A stretch of DNA of 64,000 nt from Lineus longissimus (lineage: Eukaryota > Nemertea > Pilidiophora > Heteronemertea > Lineidae): NCBI RefSeq assembly GCF_910592395.1, contig NC_088323.1, forward strand, positions 4,278,001 through 4,342,000, in the 5' to 3' direction. Position numbers and translations under genes: made by a program. Of this stretch, positions 25,881 through 37,003 are shown one piece after another. The notes beneath the pieces were generated by a model. That model searched no databases, was not told where the DNA came from, and saw nothing but the letters and a program-made list of their open reading frames with translations. Each line of letters starts with the position of its first letter. Position 1 is the stretch's first letter.

Positions 25881-26174
25881 AAGGCACGATGTAAAAGCCA
25901 TGGCAGTCCATATCCATGTACTGAGTTTTATTGGTTCGACCCTGTTGGTCACTGATTATTTCCCAAGATAGACAACTCTAGATTAAGATCGTGGCAGCAA
26001 TGGAGTCCTTAGCTTGGCCACTGTCACCCCGGCTCTCGCCATTGAATGAAATTCTAAATTCTCCAATGATGACACATGTAAATATGATAGTTTGAATAAG
26101 AACGCATTTTCGGCATATTTTGCGAATCCGATTACAGGTAACAGTGTTAATTTCGGAGAATCAGATGATTGTGA

Positions 26175-26180
26175 AATAAA
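26175..26180 (+). terminator. Poly(A) signal of the basic secreted-protein gene
   Basis: AATAAA about 295 nt after the stop at 25880 on the coding strand. Confidence 0.45.
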
Positions 26181-26633
26181 ACTTCCTGGGGTGATCCCCG
26201 AGTGTGTATATCGATTATACATGTTTTGTTTTGATTCACACTAAGATGTGATGGTTCAGACACGCCTTAGACTACGCTGACGACAGTTTACCAGAAAACA
26301 ATATACATGTATTAGGCCTATCTCAGCATCAGCAAGACAGTTTGGTTGAGTCCATTCTACGTATTGCCTCCGTAGCCTCCGCCGACGCGCGGTGTCTGGA
26401 AGCTGAGCAATGTCAATACATTGAGCGTCAAGATGATTCTGAACGACCAGAGGAACTCCGACCATAGCCGGGTCTGATGTCTGCAGTCTAAATCATGGGG
26501 CTGTAGAGCTGAGCCTTCTATTGTTGTCGTGCAAGATCTTTACCCGACACTCCTCTCACTGCTTCGTCCAAGAATGTGTCATACATATATATAGGACAAA
26601 TACAAAAAATACACAATTCTTGTCAATTACAAT

Positions 26634-26639
26634 TTATTG
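26634..26639 (-). terminator. Candidate poly(A) signal of the PDF gene
   Basis: AATAAA on the minus strand, about 700 nt after the PDF stop. No closer AATAAA was seen on that strand. Confidence 0.3.
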
Positions 26640-27345
26640 TGCACTAATTTTATAGAAAATGAACTGTGAACGATAGCATGACCCCTACTCTTCAAGAATT
26701 TCAGAACTGTAGTCTTTCCCATGTCTTGATTATGCCTGCATCTTTTGAACATGGAAATTAAGAGGCAAATGTAGGGTTTGAACGAGACTTGAACTGCGAA
26801 ATTCTCAGGGGAATCATTTGATATGTGAGTTCAGATAGTTGAGTTTAGAGGAAGATCTTTGTTGGAAGAAATCCAATGTGAGTTTTGAAATATCGAGGCA
26901 AAGGTAATTACGGATCCGGCCATGTGTATGATTAGGTCTGTGAAGATGACATCGAGGCTACGACGTAACTTCCGGTATGATTCTGATGACACGCACCTTC
27001 CATTTCATCTGTATTCCGTATTGTCCAGTCCAGTTTCTGCTACAAGATACAAGGAAATGAAATCAGTAACACAAGCAATTGAAATGGCGATATGTTTTGA
27101 AGTCGATAGAAAAGATCGTTCTCTCAGTGTCGCCATCTCCTTTACTCATGGTCTTAGTTTTTATCGTTAGCCTGACACAGGAGACATTGAGGCATAAGGA
27201 ACACTGAAAAACAACTCATATTAGCAAGTATTCATGAATACTTGATATTAGGCATGCACTGGAAATTGTAGTGATACGCACTTTTTTTAGAGTACTAAAC
27301 AAGACAGAGGAAAGCAAAAAAGAAGACGTCTCACACCTTTTCAGC

Positions 27346-28417
27346 TTATTTCCTGCCAACAGCCTCTAGGTTGTTGGGGAGTGTCCATAGAGAGTCGACC
27401 ACTCCGGCTCCCCGTTTGTAGGGGAGTTTCTCTGAGCTGGCTAGGACGATTCGTAGGATCTTTGCCGCGCTGGCCATGATTTCCTGGAGAGAAAAAAACA
27501 AAAATTACATCATTTAGATTAAAAAGTATAAAGGTATGAATTCTAGCTAATTTTGCATACATAATGTACGTGCATAACGCCATTGTGCATTTCTATTTTC
27601 CTGAGTCACCAGTAAATATATATCTAGATTAGGACTCTCGCATAATACATGTATAAACCATTTCTTCAATGTAGTTACTCAGAACCGCCGCAATTCATTG
27701 GGGAAAAGATTAATCGTCGATCTGACTCGAATCTTCGCACTGATATTCTAATACGTACATGTATGTATGCATAATGTGCTATGAAAGGATGCTGTCAGAT
27801 ACTTTCAAAATCTGATAACTCAGTTTGAGGCAACACTTTGACTGGCTCAATCTGATCCATTTTCACCACTCCGAGGAGAAATTCAATTGGTTCCTTCCGC
27901 GGTGACATTCTGTTGCAGACATCAATAACCAAACCTGAGCACTCAGCGTGCAAAAATCTGAGATAGTTTCCATCACGCTGACATTATGCTAAAGGCAGCA
28001 GATTTAAAGTCGATAAGGCACCCGTCATTCGCATTTCACTTGCAGTTTTTATGTTATATAAGGTAGCGTGAGAGCGATTCATGTAAAACACCTGGTTTAG
28101 GATGAACCGTACTTTACAGTGTAATGCACTATGCGCCGATAAAGCCTCGGTTTGAATTCAGCGGTTATGCTTTGGCAGCACAAACTGCTTGGATTGGTGC
28201 TAAATATGGAAGCAGTCGAAATGTTAAAACGATGGGTTAGACTCCGTCAGCTCGTGAATGGATAATCTGAGTCATGGTTTCTGTCCCGAATGTGGACTGA
28301 CAAAAGAGTTCGCCCTACCTGCCGTTCTTTGTCGGCTATGCTGTTAGATCTGGCTGGGGAGGCGGCGACGAGAGAAAAGGCAACCAACAGAATGGCGACG
28401 ACGCAAGTTGTGTTCAT
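27346..28417 (-). CDS. Pdf: PDF/PDH/cerebrin-type neuropeptide precursor, 78 aa
   Basis: Prepro-neuropeptide. PDF-type peptides are secreted by neurons and act on a class B GPCR, in arthropods in circadian output and pigment control. Two coding exons, 28417-28319 and 27483-27346, total 237 nt, i.e. 78 codons plus TAA, phase 0. A signal peptide (MNTTCVVAILLVAFSLVAAS) is followed by a PDF-associated region with AAKILRIVLASSEKLPY, resembling the AAQILRV segment of crustacean precursors. A KR cleavage site comes next, then the 18-residue peptide GAGVVDSLWTLPNNLEAV and the amidation/cleavage signal GRK, which is the C-terminus. Eighteen residues, S-L at 7-8, L-P at 11-12 and a C-terminal Gly for amidation match PDH/PDF. 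The start is the ATG five bases after an acceptor (TTTCCAG), so an upstream 5' UTR exon is expected. Confidence 0.85.
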
Positions 28418-28426
28418 GGCTGCTGG

Positions 28427-29610
28427 AAAGACAGGAATTGACGTCATTAGAATCGCGTCATAACAAAATGGCGCTGAATGTTCCTTTTTGAAATAGTGAT
28501 TTACGTAGCCCTGAAATCGAAAATGTCAACGTGCTAACCTTCTGAAAGCAAACTATACTGTATTAATGAAATTAACAAGAAACCGATTGGCTTGAGGCAT
28601 CCACGATGTTGTGCAGTATGGCACTTAGGTTCGGCTGGTTGGCTAGATTAAAACAAATATCTAGCTACGGGTAACAATAGTTGACGCCCACAAACTGAAA
28701 TCTCATCAGGTAAGCTGAAGACATCTCGCAGACAACGGATTATGAAACAATAGAATGCGTTAGGCTATTAACATCATAACACACTTTAAACAGACACCAG
28801 AGACACCCCTGCTCCCTAATGACGTCTAAAATAAGCATTGACATAAAAAGTAGCACAATCGCTTCGGCCATCTACCTTTGTTGATTTTTTTTCAAAGATG
28901 AGCACTTTGACAGTTGCAAATTCTATAAGGGTGACTTTGAAGTCTCGGCGGCTGGGGAAAAAACTCGATCCCACGTAAGTGGTCCTTAATAGGACCAGGT
29001 GCCTCAGGAGACGAGCGGCTTTATTCCAAAAATCTACATAATGCGGTCAACCATCGGAAATGAGCTTTTATTACTGCTTTTGGGCGTCGGTTGTAGCGGA
29101 CTGTAAAATGAAATGAATGCCCATTTAAAACATCGGCTGTTGTCTGGAAAACAGACTCCCGCCCGTGAAACTGGAATTCACTTCATTTTAAACGAGTTCT
29201 ATTAGGTTTAGGATTTCAAGTTCTGGCCGAAATGGTGGTGCCAATGGTCAACCAAAGAACCCATGATTGTCGGCAATAAACTGATGGCAAACTTCTTGTC
29301 TAGTTTGGACGGGACATTATGCCGAATATTGATCTCGATATTCACGACATGCCTCAAATGGACCCCTAAGACCAGAAAACGCCCGTATCACTTAGTACTA
29401 AAAGGCTTTTACTGGCCTCCGTCAGCCGTGATGTACCAAGTATCAGACTCATCATTACTTAGAAGGTGTCGTATGAAAGGTTAAAGGAACAATGTCGTTA
29501 TGTAGCTTGTAGTTTACTTTCGCTGAGCTGATTTTGACTTACTGGCATTTTGGAATGGAACTGGCTATCGAACCGCCACGGTGCATGGGGCCGTTGTTTC
29601 CGGTCTTATT
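28427..29610. other. No gene recognised upstream of the PDF coding exon
   Basis: This should be PDF intron/5' region. No long frame, RNA gene or repeat array is evident. Confidence 0.4.
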
Positions 29611-29652
29611 AGGTCTGTCTCATGATAGAACGTTAGGGACAGACGGGAACCT
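29611..29652 (+). repeat. Left terminal inverted repeat of the Harbinger element
   Basis: Runs from aggtctgtct to acgggaacct and pairs with 32397-32438; preceded by the target duplication ATT. Confidence 0.85.
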
Positions 29653-30784
29653 AAGAAGTACCTAATTCAACGTACCATGCTTGTTAACTTTGATGCTATT
29701 GGTTACAAGAGCATTACCACCAGGGCTGCGCTGCTGTGATGAATACATATATAAGGTCCTTCTTCTGATTGGTGGTCACCAAAGCACATTAGGAACGCCC
29801 ACCTATACATACAATAGCTTTTTGACAACGTGCGTTGGTTAACTGTCAATGAAGGGAAATCGATGTTACCGATGTTACCGAATAGGCCTTGTTATAGACA
29901 AGCGGTCAATTATTGATAAGCCCCCCTTTAGGAGGGGCTCTTAAGATACACGTGTGTGCGGGAGTAGATAATGTAAATGAATGATGAGAAATAAAGAGAG
30001 ATTGTATATCCTACAAACAATTTTTTTTGGTATTTTTCTGAATTAACTCCGTTGAGTTTACCGATTTCTCCGCGATCTTCCGGTGGTGGTTGCTATCCCA
30101 TTGGTTGAAATTAATTTAAATCTTCATGGGAATTCGCTACATCATATGCCTAAGAAATTGGCCAATTATATTAATATTTTTATCAGAGAAATATCCGTCC
30201 TAAATAATGACAGAAAAGGGTGGTTTATTTCAATTTTGTGTCGACATGATCGAGGTCACGTGACATAAAAACAAAACAATCGCACACACCCGTCCAAAAA
30301 AGGCACTTTAAGAAAAACAAATACGTTTTTCCAGCTTAAAACCACACTGACGACTAAGTTATATTGGTCTACTGCCCAAATCTGAAGTATCAAATTGAAT
30401 CACAAACTAGAACTAGCTCTATTTAGCTATAGTTGCGTGAAAAATTCGGGTGAGCGACGTACATTCTGTACCCTAGCGGCCAATAATTAAACTACTTTCA
30501 GCCGTCTGCTCCGGTCTCGTTAGGGAGTTTTTCCCAAATGTACGCGATGATGACGTGCCCCATTAACAGGACGTAACATCTATTTTAAAATGCGTTTCGA
30601 AAGTGAATGCATGAGGACAACCCATTTGTGTCGTATATCACTGGAAACGCCCGATTCCCGTGAATAAGGTCAATCACAATGTATTACATTACCAAAACAA
30701 AAATGTGTCGGAAGGAACTATATGGATGGTCCCATCGCACCCCCCCTCCAGCAGTATGACACAGAAGGGCTAGTTGACTGTCCA

Positions 30785-30957
30785 CCGGGGGGGGGGGGGG
30801 GTTGGGGGAGCTTCCCCCCAACGCACTGGTAAAAACCTATGTCGACGGAGGGGGGTTTGGGGGGTGTCCCCCCATTGTAACAGCTGTAGTTGTTAGAGCT
30901 TGCACTTAACATATGCTCGTAGGGGGGTTCGGGGGAGCTCCCCCGACCTAAAGGGGG
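30785..30957. repeat. Three G-run/C-run hairpins inside the Harbinger element
   Basis: Three similar palindromic blocks (about 30787-30820, 30849-30874, 30919-30957) each have runs of six or more G, then gggggagctt/ggtgtc/agctc, then runs of five to six C. They could form hairpins or G-quadruplexes. Confidence 0.7.
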
Positions 30958-31112
30958 GCTCACTAAGTTCTTGACTTTACATATTAAAAGCCTGGTTGGC
31001 TCGTATTAACCAAATTGAGTGTCTTTTTATTATCTAAGCAGTTACTATGCAAAAGAAACCGATCCATTGTTGGACTGTGGCTGAGTAACAGTTAACAAGT
31101 TATGACTATGAT

Positions 31113-31436
31113 ATGGGTCTAGTTTTAGCGCGGTTTTTAGTACAGTGTTGTCGAAGTGAACGAACAGTCATGTGTGATAGAGTGCTTGTTGGCATGGAGG
31201 AGATGGCCCTTCTCCGGGAAGGGTACCAGCGACAAAGAAATAATTATGTTCGCATTCTAGGCAACATCCGGCAAAATGTCAACCGTTTGCCGAAACGCAC
31301 AAGGGCATTATACGCTAGGCGAACCGCAAAACAACTCCGACAAAGGATAAGAGAAGTTATTGCAAGAGAAATTGCTGAGTTAGTACATGTATCGTACCCC
31401 CCTCCACAAACGCACCCGCACCCCACACAACAGTAG
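31113..31436 (+). CDS. Possible second ORF of the Harbinger element
   Basis: An intact 107-codon frame, rich in Arg (RQRNNYVRILGNIRQNVNRL, RTAKQLRQRIREVIAREIAE), convergent with and slightly overlapping the transposase end. Harbingers usually carry a Myb/SANT DNA-binding ORF. I see no clear Trp-repeat Myb signature here, so the assignment is weak. Confidence 0.3.
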   Translation: MGLVLARFLVQCCRSERTVMCDRVLVGMEEMALLREGYQRQRNNYVRILGNIRQNVNRLPKRTRALYARRTAKQLRQRIREVIAREIAELVHVSYPPPQTHPHPTQQ

Positions 31437-32209
31437 CACAGTAACAAAGGGGCCACTTCCATATACCGATTTTTCAAGGGGAGCACAACTCATTCCACAA
31501 TTGTCGATAATGACCTGAGTGCTGATACAATATTTGTGGACATGGCCACTGTAGAACAGGTGGGGATCCTCAGTTTCTGGGATCTCGATTGCGTGTACCG
31601 TTCCATCTATCGCCCCAACAGCATCTGGAATAGTATTCCAGTTGCCCCGCAGTTGTTCCCACTCTTCATCGGTCGGCCATGTTATACCGTCTTGAAAATA
31701 AGTCCACAAAACATCTGTCATAAAATAAAGTTCCCTGCAAACAGATTGCTTGCTGATATCAAACATTGCACTCATCGCAACAATGTCCGGATATTTCTTG
31801 ATCCAATAGAAAAAAAGTAGTAAACGGTTCTCCATCGACAGCAAATGATCTCGGTACCGTCCTGGCCCGTTTTCCAGAAGGGGCGTAATGTCCTCTACGA
31901 GGTGTTGGAAGGGGCCACTGTCTCACCTGATAGATACCAAAAGTCTATCTGGTGGTTTCTAATCCTAGTAAAGACGTCGTTACCACCGTATGGACCATTT
32001 GGTTGATTGGTGAGAACTTCATCAAGTCTTGGAGGCAACAGAGGCGGACGCACTTCTAAATTCTGAAATGCTGGTGTAAGCAAAACTGGTGGCGGTGGTA
32101 TGGGCGGCGGAGCAGCGAACAAAAACATCCAAATTCTCTCCATGGTGAAAGTAGCGCGAGGCCAAGCGACTGCTGGCCAACACAAACCATGGCAATTAAA
32201 TGTTATCAA
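31380..32209 (-). pseudogene. HARBI1-like DDE transposase, frameshifted and truncated
   Basis: Harbinger transposases are RNase-H-fold DDE nucleases. An upstream frame (32209-31895) ends in RNHQIDFWYLSGETVAP. About ten bases before its stop the reading continues in another frame as FQHLVEDITPLLENGPGRYR and then MENRLLLFFYWIKKYPDIV, so one indel near 31905 breaks it. The first catalytic Asp is visible in VGAIDGTVHAIE, followed by HKYCISTQVIID. Beyond IIDNCG the sequence loses similarity: the second Asp (usually in a GD-x-x-Y context) and the Glu are absent. Length is far below the usual 350-400 aa, so no working transposase is encoded. Confidence 0.75.
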
Positions 32210-32396
32210 TAATCAATTCAATTTCGGACAAAGGAATGATATTTTATTGGTCATTTTCAATGCGTGTCTAATCATGTCACCAAAGATCATTGTTACATGG
32301 CCGGCCTCCATTCAGAACTTTGAACGCAAACGTACTCCACGTGACATGTGAAGGCCTATTAGATTAATCCTACTACGCGTCCATGGACGTTGATTT

Positions 32397-32438
32397 TGGT
32401 TCCCGTCCGTCCCTAACGTTCTGTTATGAGACAGACCT
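32397..32438 (-). repeat. Right terminal inverted repeat of the Harbinger element
   Basis: Inverted partner of 29611-29652, followed by ATT. Confidence 0.85.
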
Positions 32439-32441
32439 ATT

Positions 32442-34980
32442 CGCACCGTCAGAAACACCGTTACGGTGAAAGGTACCGTACCGTGATGGTGCGAATAATA
32501 CGGAGTGAATAAATAGATCGCACCGTGGTGACATGGGTGATGGTGGGTAAGGAAAGTAGGCCTAATTCATGATTGAGGTGGTGTTTGTTTGTGACGAGTG
32601 TTGGAAGTGCCTTTACTCCTAGCTCCGGGTGTGGGGAGGGTCCTTGACTTCCAGCCAGGCCTGCCGGCCCTGTCACGGTACGAATAGCCACGGCCTTTTG
32701 GAATTTCAGAATGACTAACATGTGAAAGGGCACCACTTTCTTTAAAAAAGCTTAAGCGTCGGATTTTCATGGGTTTCTTTCATTCAAATACTACTACCTG
32801 TACGAACATGTGTTTAAGCGAATGGGTACCGTATCGATCGAGTACATATGGAAAAAAGATCGACATTTTTTGAGAACCCAGGTGGTTCACGAATCGTTAG
32901 TAATTGTTCATACCAAAAATGCAATGCATGTATTTGTACTCTTCATATTGGTAAATATAGTTACAATATGTATTTTTTCTGAAGAGGAGAAAGAAAATAA
33001 TACAGTAATTGTCACAAAATGATCGATTATTGGTCTTACCTAGTATAATGCTCAGAATTTCAACGCATCATATTCAGAAATTACTTTCTACTTGTGACAC
33101 ACAAGTGATCATTTAAAGGCTGAATCGTTCTCAAATCACGGCGCCATCAACTGTAATTCAGTTTACCATTTTCTACTCTCGAGACCGTTCCGCGAGTGAG
33201 TTCGGAATAGCTGATGATAATTTTATCACCCGCGAAAAAGTGAACCGAGAAGTGGCCGTATTTCTTTGCGAACCTTTGCATGTTGATTACCTGATAATTT
33301 GGGGATAATTTGGTTGCTTGTTGATCACAATGTGATGTTTGATGCAGGAATGGGCGAGTGCTTGGCGATATTGAATACTCAATCATATGACACCTTTGAA
33401 AGTGCAATATCCGTGCCGGTAAAATTCATAAAGCTGGGTGAATTCCAAAGTAGAATCCGGAGAGAACGTATAAATGCCCGCGTCGCATTGGGCTCTGAAG
33501 CGCAATTGGCTACATTGTTATTGTGAGGCAAACTACAATATGGAATTTGAAACGACCTTTGGAAAAAAATGTTTGGGCTGCTACTGTTCGGTTCACCTGG
33601 TCATGGACGGCCTTGCAGTAATGATCTCAAAATCTTTACAAAGTCGATCCTGCCCAGCTATCGGTCGCCTATCGGGCAGCTGCTAAGTCCACCAGAAAAC
33701 ATAGAGGCATTTAGTCCCATCTGAAAGGTTATCATACATGTAAGTCTGCACTATGATCTGATGACGGTTTGCTCACGACAGATTATGACTTGACGCACGC
33801 GAAGGGGAGTTCATGTGGAGATGGCCATGGCAAGATTCTGAGACTATCTGCACGCCACGATCATTCGGCGCGGGGCTTCTGTGTCTGTTCTGAGGGATGG
33901 CCAAGAGATATTGAGAAGATGACCGATGGTACAATGAAAACTGGATGACGACAGGATCACGACTGTGATAACCCAAATGTTACATTGCGATGATCGCACG
34001 ATCTTGCTCTTTGAAGACATGGGAGATGAATAATGAGATAGGAGGAGAACAATTTCAAGATAACCTTGTTCACTATTGAAGTCATGGAAACAATAGAACC
34101 TAAACTTTGATGTGATGTAGAGTAGCTGCACTTTTCGCCATCTTAGAAACCAATATTTCAATTTCAATTTCAATCATAATTTCAATTTATCATTATCTTA
34201 CTAGTACCAAGGGCCTGCCTAACGGGAATAAACATAATCTAAAAATTGAACGCCCCTGGTTGTCAGCGGGTCTCTCTCATCGCCCAACAGATGCTAAGTA
34301 TTTCTGTTATTCAAATGATTTTTTGTCAAACACCATTATTCGTTCGTTTCCATTTAAGTTGCTGTGAAGGGTGCCGCAAAGCGATATACCGGGGAAAGTC
34401 GACGCATTATTTGTGATGAGGCGCTACTCACATATCAGCTAAGCAACAGAAATGTATATTCAAGGGATGGAAAAGTCCGAAAATGAGTTTTCACACAGAT
34501 AAGGCGCGGGGACGGAATGGTTAGACCAGGACACTTTATCCCCCAATGTTAGCACGTGTCACAAATTAATACCTCATCAAACAAACGTCCGCTACTGGTA
34601 TGAAATTCCGGAAATGCCAATCTCGTTTTTTCCTCAAATGGATCTCTCCACTGTCAAGGTGTCGATCACGCGTGGAATCCGAGAATTGACTCTCCCTGTG
34701 CGACCTCTGATCAAAGATTGACAAAGAATTGCAATCAAACTTTCGCTCAGGACTAGAGTGGTCATATTCCTCGTGGAGTATCAGGCTCTCGATGATCACC
34801 TCTATTACAACCATTACCTGCGGTGTGATTATTTTGACACATCTTTTTTGTGTATCGGGTGTCTCAAAAAGTATTTTTAGCATGCAGAAAATACCTCAAT
34901 CAAATAGTTTTATGACAGTATGTTGAGTATTATGCGAGATTTTTGCTGGTCGAATTTCAATCTGCCGGAAACATGATATT
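32442..34980. other. No gene recognised
   Basis: Short chance frames only. The simple imperfect run atttcaatttcaatttcaat lies near 34154. Nothing else I can support. Confidence 0.45.
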
Positions 34981-34987
34981 TCCTGAG

Positions 34988-35066
34988 TCACGTGACAGTT
35001 GACGTCAATGTAAGGCATAAAATGAAAACCAAGCTCGGCCCCAGAGATTATTAAATCATATAAATA
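34988..35066 (+). promoter_or_regulatory. Promoter-like cluster: palindromic E-box, CRE, TATA
   Basis: TCACGTGA at 34988-34995, full CRE TGACGTCA at 35000-35007 and TATAAATA at 35059-35066, in plus-strand order. A GTAAGA donor-like site is near 35360. No coding exon of its own was found; the nearest plus-strand gene is METTL27, 1.9 kb away. Confidence 0.35.
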
Positions 35067-35991
35067 CCCGCTGTTGGATTGGCGTTTTGTGATGACACTT
35101 CCGCTTCCCATCACCCTCGTTTTGGAACGCTGGGTGCAGCAAACACTGCATCATATCAACCCTTAATAAAGCATTTACACATTCAAAACGAGGAGTCGGA
35201 ATAATTTTGCCTTTGAAATGTTTGCTTGAGATCACGACACCGGGCTATCGTATTTCAACTATATCATCTTAACATTACTGATATCTTATCCTGAAGTCAA
35301 AGCATTTTATTATAACATTATAACATAACGATAAGATCTCTGTTCTTCGCTTGATAAAGGGTAAGAAGTGAAAGTACTAAGGAATGTAGTTCTACAGACA
35401 ATAATAATTGGATGAGACATAGAAATCAATATAATAAAGAGTGTTTTTTGCAAGGGACTTTTCATATTTCCTCCTGGACGCCCCAGGTCTCGATAACGTC
35501 AGCTCAATATCACCCCAGCTCAACATCGTTCTACCTTTGTTGGCAGAATATCATCCTTGTATAATATCATACGTGTATCAGCAGGTGTAAGGGTTTTTTT
35601 ACGTCCATTATGATATCACTTTGGGCATCATATGCCGTTATGATCGAATTCGCTGCATATTGTGTCCCGAAGATGCATTGTATCAGGGAAATAGTTCGAA
35701 TAGCATTCCGCGAAGATGACGTCACTGCAGCTGCTGCCCTCTATTTCCCCATCGCTGAATTACAGGCAATGTCGGACAAACATGCGTTTTCGTAATGGAT
35801 TCAGGCTTTCTAACTAGGGCAGTTAGATTCAATCTGGCACATGTCCGAGTGTTGGAAATACTACATAATTGTTCTGAATATTTCTCTCTCTGACTCTGTG
35901 GTATCATTCATGCTAAAAACAATGCAGGGTCAAAGATAATTGACTTTGAAATAAGCTCAAATGCGTCGAAATAAGTGTCGATGTCCGACTG

Positions 35992-36048
35992 TCACGTGAC
36001 TAAAACGTCATCAATATCTTATTCAAATGACATAGTGAGCTATAAATA
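35992..36048 (+). promoter_or_regulatory. Second promoter-like cluster: E-box, CRE half-site, TATA
   Basis: TCACGTGA at 35992-35999, ACGTCA at 36005-36010 and TATAAATA at 36041-36048, again in plus-strand order. It could drive a 5' UTR exon of METTL27, whose coding exon follows an acceptor-like AG at 37001-37002. Confidence 0.35.
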
Positions 36049-36329
36049 GTAACTTCGCGGAATGCTATTCAACCTGAGCCCTTCATAGACCTAAGAAACT
36101 ATTGAGTCTGTATATGTGAGATATAGCGATAGCAACTTCATGGAGCGACCAATACCCGCGAGTGAAGTTCGTTGCTAAGGCCTTCTACAAATTCTTCTTC
36201 TTCTGAAGTTCAAGAATAATGAGAGCTTTAAGTTGTCTGAAGACATGCTACATGTTTAGTTGAATCATCAGAAAATGGTCATTTTACAAAAAAAGATGTT
36301 TTTGATACTGAGTACATGTATCTACAGTC

Positions 36330-36400
36330 CAACCTCTTTTTATTGCGGACACCTATGGGACTGCTGGGCACTGGTGCCCACGAGTGAGGTGTTCTGAATA
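36330..36400. repeat. Diverged copy of the 'aacctctctatta' MITE family
   Basis: tccaacctctttttattgcg and gaataggaaggtt form weak inverted ends around ggcactggtgcc, resembling the copies at 1267 and 9140. Confidence 0.4.
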
Positions 36401-36668
36401 GGAAGGTTATCCATTATCGTCCAATAAGTGAAATCCTGTGTATGTTTGAGTCTGATCAGTACTTAGTTGAATGACCGTCGGTCAAAAAGGAGCCCGATAG
36501 CCAGTCATAGGCCTTTGGGGCGGAATATGCAACGTATGAATGGCATGGACTTTTGGTTGTCCATGCGATTGATAAATTGCAACACACTTGGCTATTACCC
36601 ACGTATTGACCGCCCATCGTCTAACGAAGTACACATACTTACACTGTATACATTTACAACTATTCATA

Positions 36669-36706
36669 TAAGATAAGATAAGATAAGATAAGATAAGATA
36701 AGATAA
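36669..36706. repeat. (AGATA)n microsatellite
   Basis: About seven copies of a 5-bp unit followed by aactttattttcatcggt, a common 3' end of small non-LTR elements. Confidence 0.9.
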
Positions 36707-37003
36707 ACTTTATTTTCATCGGTATGAGATAAAATTACAAACATGAGCTCCAAAGCTCTTGGACCGTCATGAAAAGAGCTATACTAACAGGAATATTCCA
36801 ATGGCTCAATTCTTGTTGCACAGGGTGGACAAGTGTACATATTAATGCCGACTGGTACATGTATAGCCCATTAAAAAATAGCCGATTCGCATTGAAATAC
36901 CCTTTAGTAACAATGGGCTATGCTCATTTCAGCTGGCCTTCTGTATTCCACAAGTGACATTCCACCAGTGGAACTGAGCTCATACTCTTATAAAAATAAC
37001 AGG

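Larger units (their letters stand above)
29611..32438. mobile_element. PIF/Harbinger-type DNA transposon, 2.8 kb, decayed
   Basis: Terminal inverted repeats of about 41 bp with four mismatches: left starts aggtctgtctcatgatagaa, and the right end, read inverted, starts aggtctgtctcataacagaa. ATT flanks both ends (29608-29610 and 32439-32441), a 3-bp target-site duplication as expected for the superfamily. It carries a broken HARBI1-like transposase on the minus strand and GC-rich hairpins near 30.8 kb. It is probably immobile itself but could be moved in trans if a relative is active. Confidence 0.85.
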
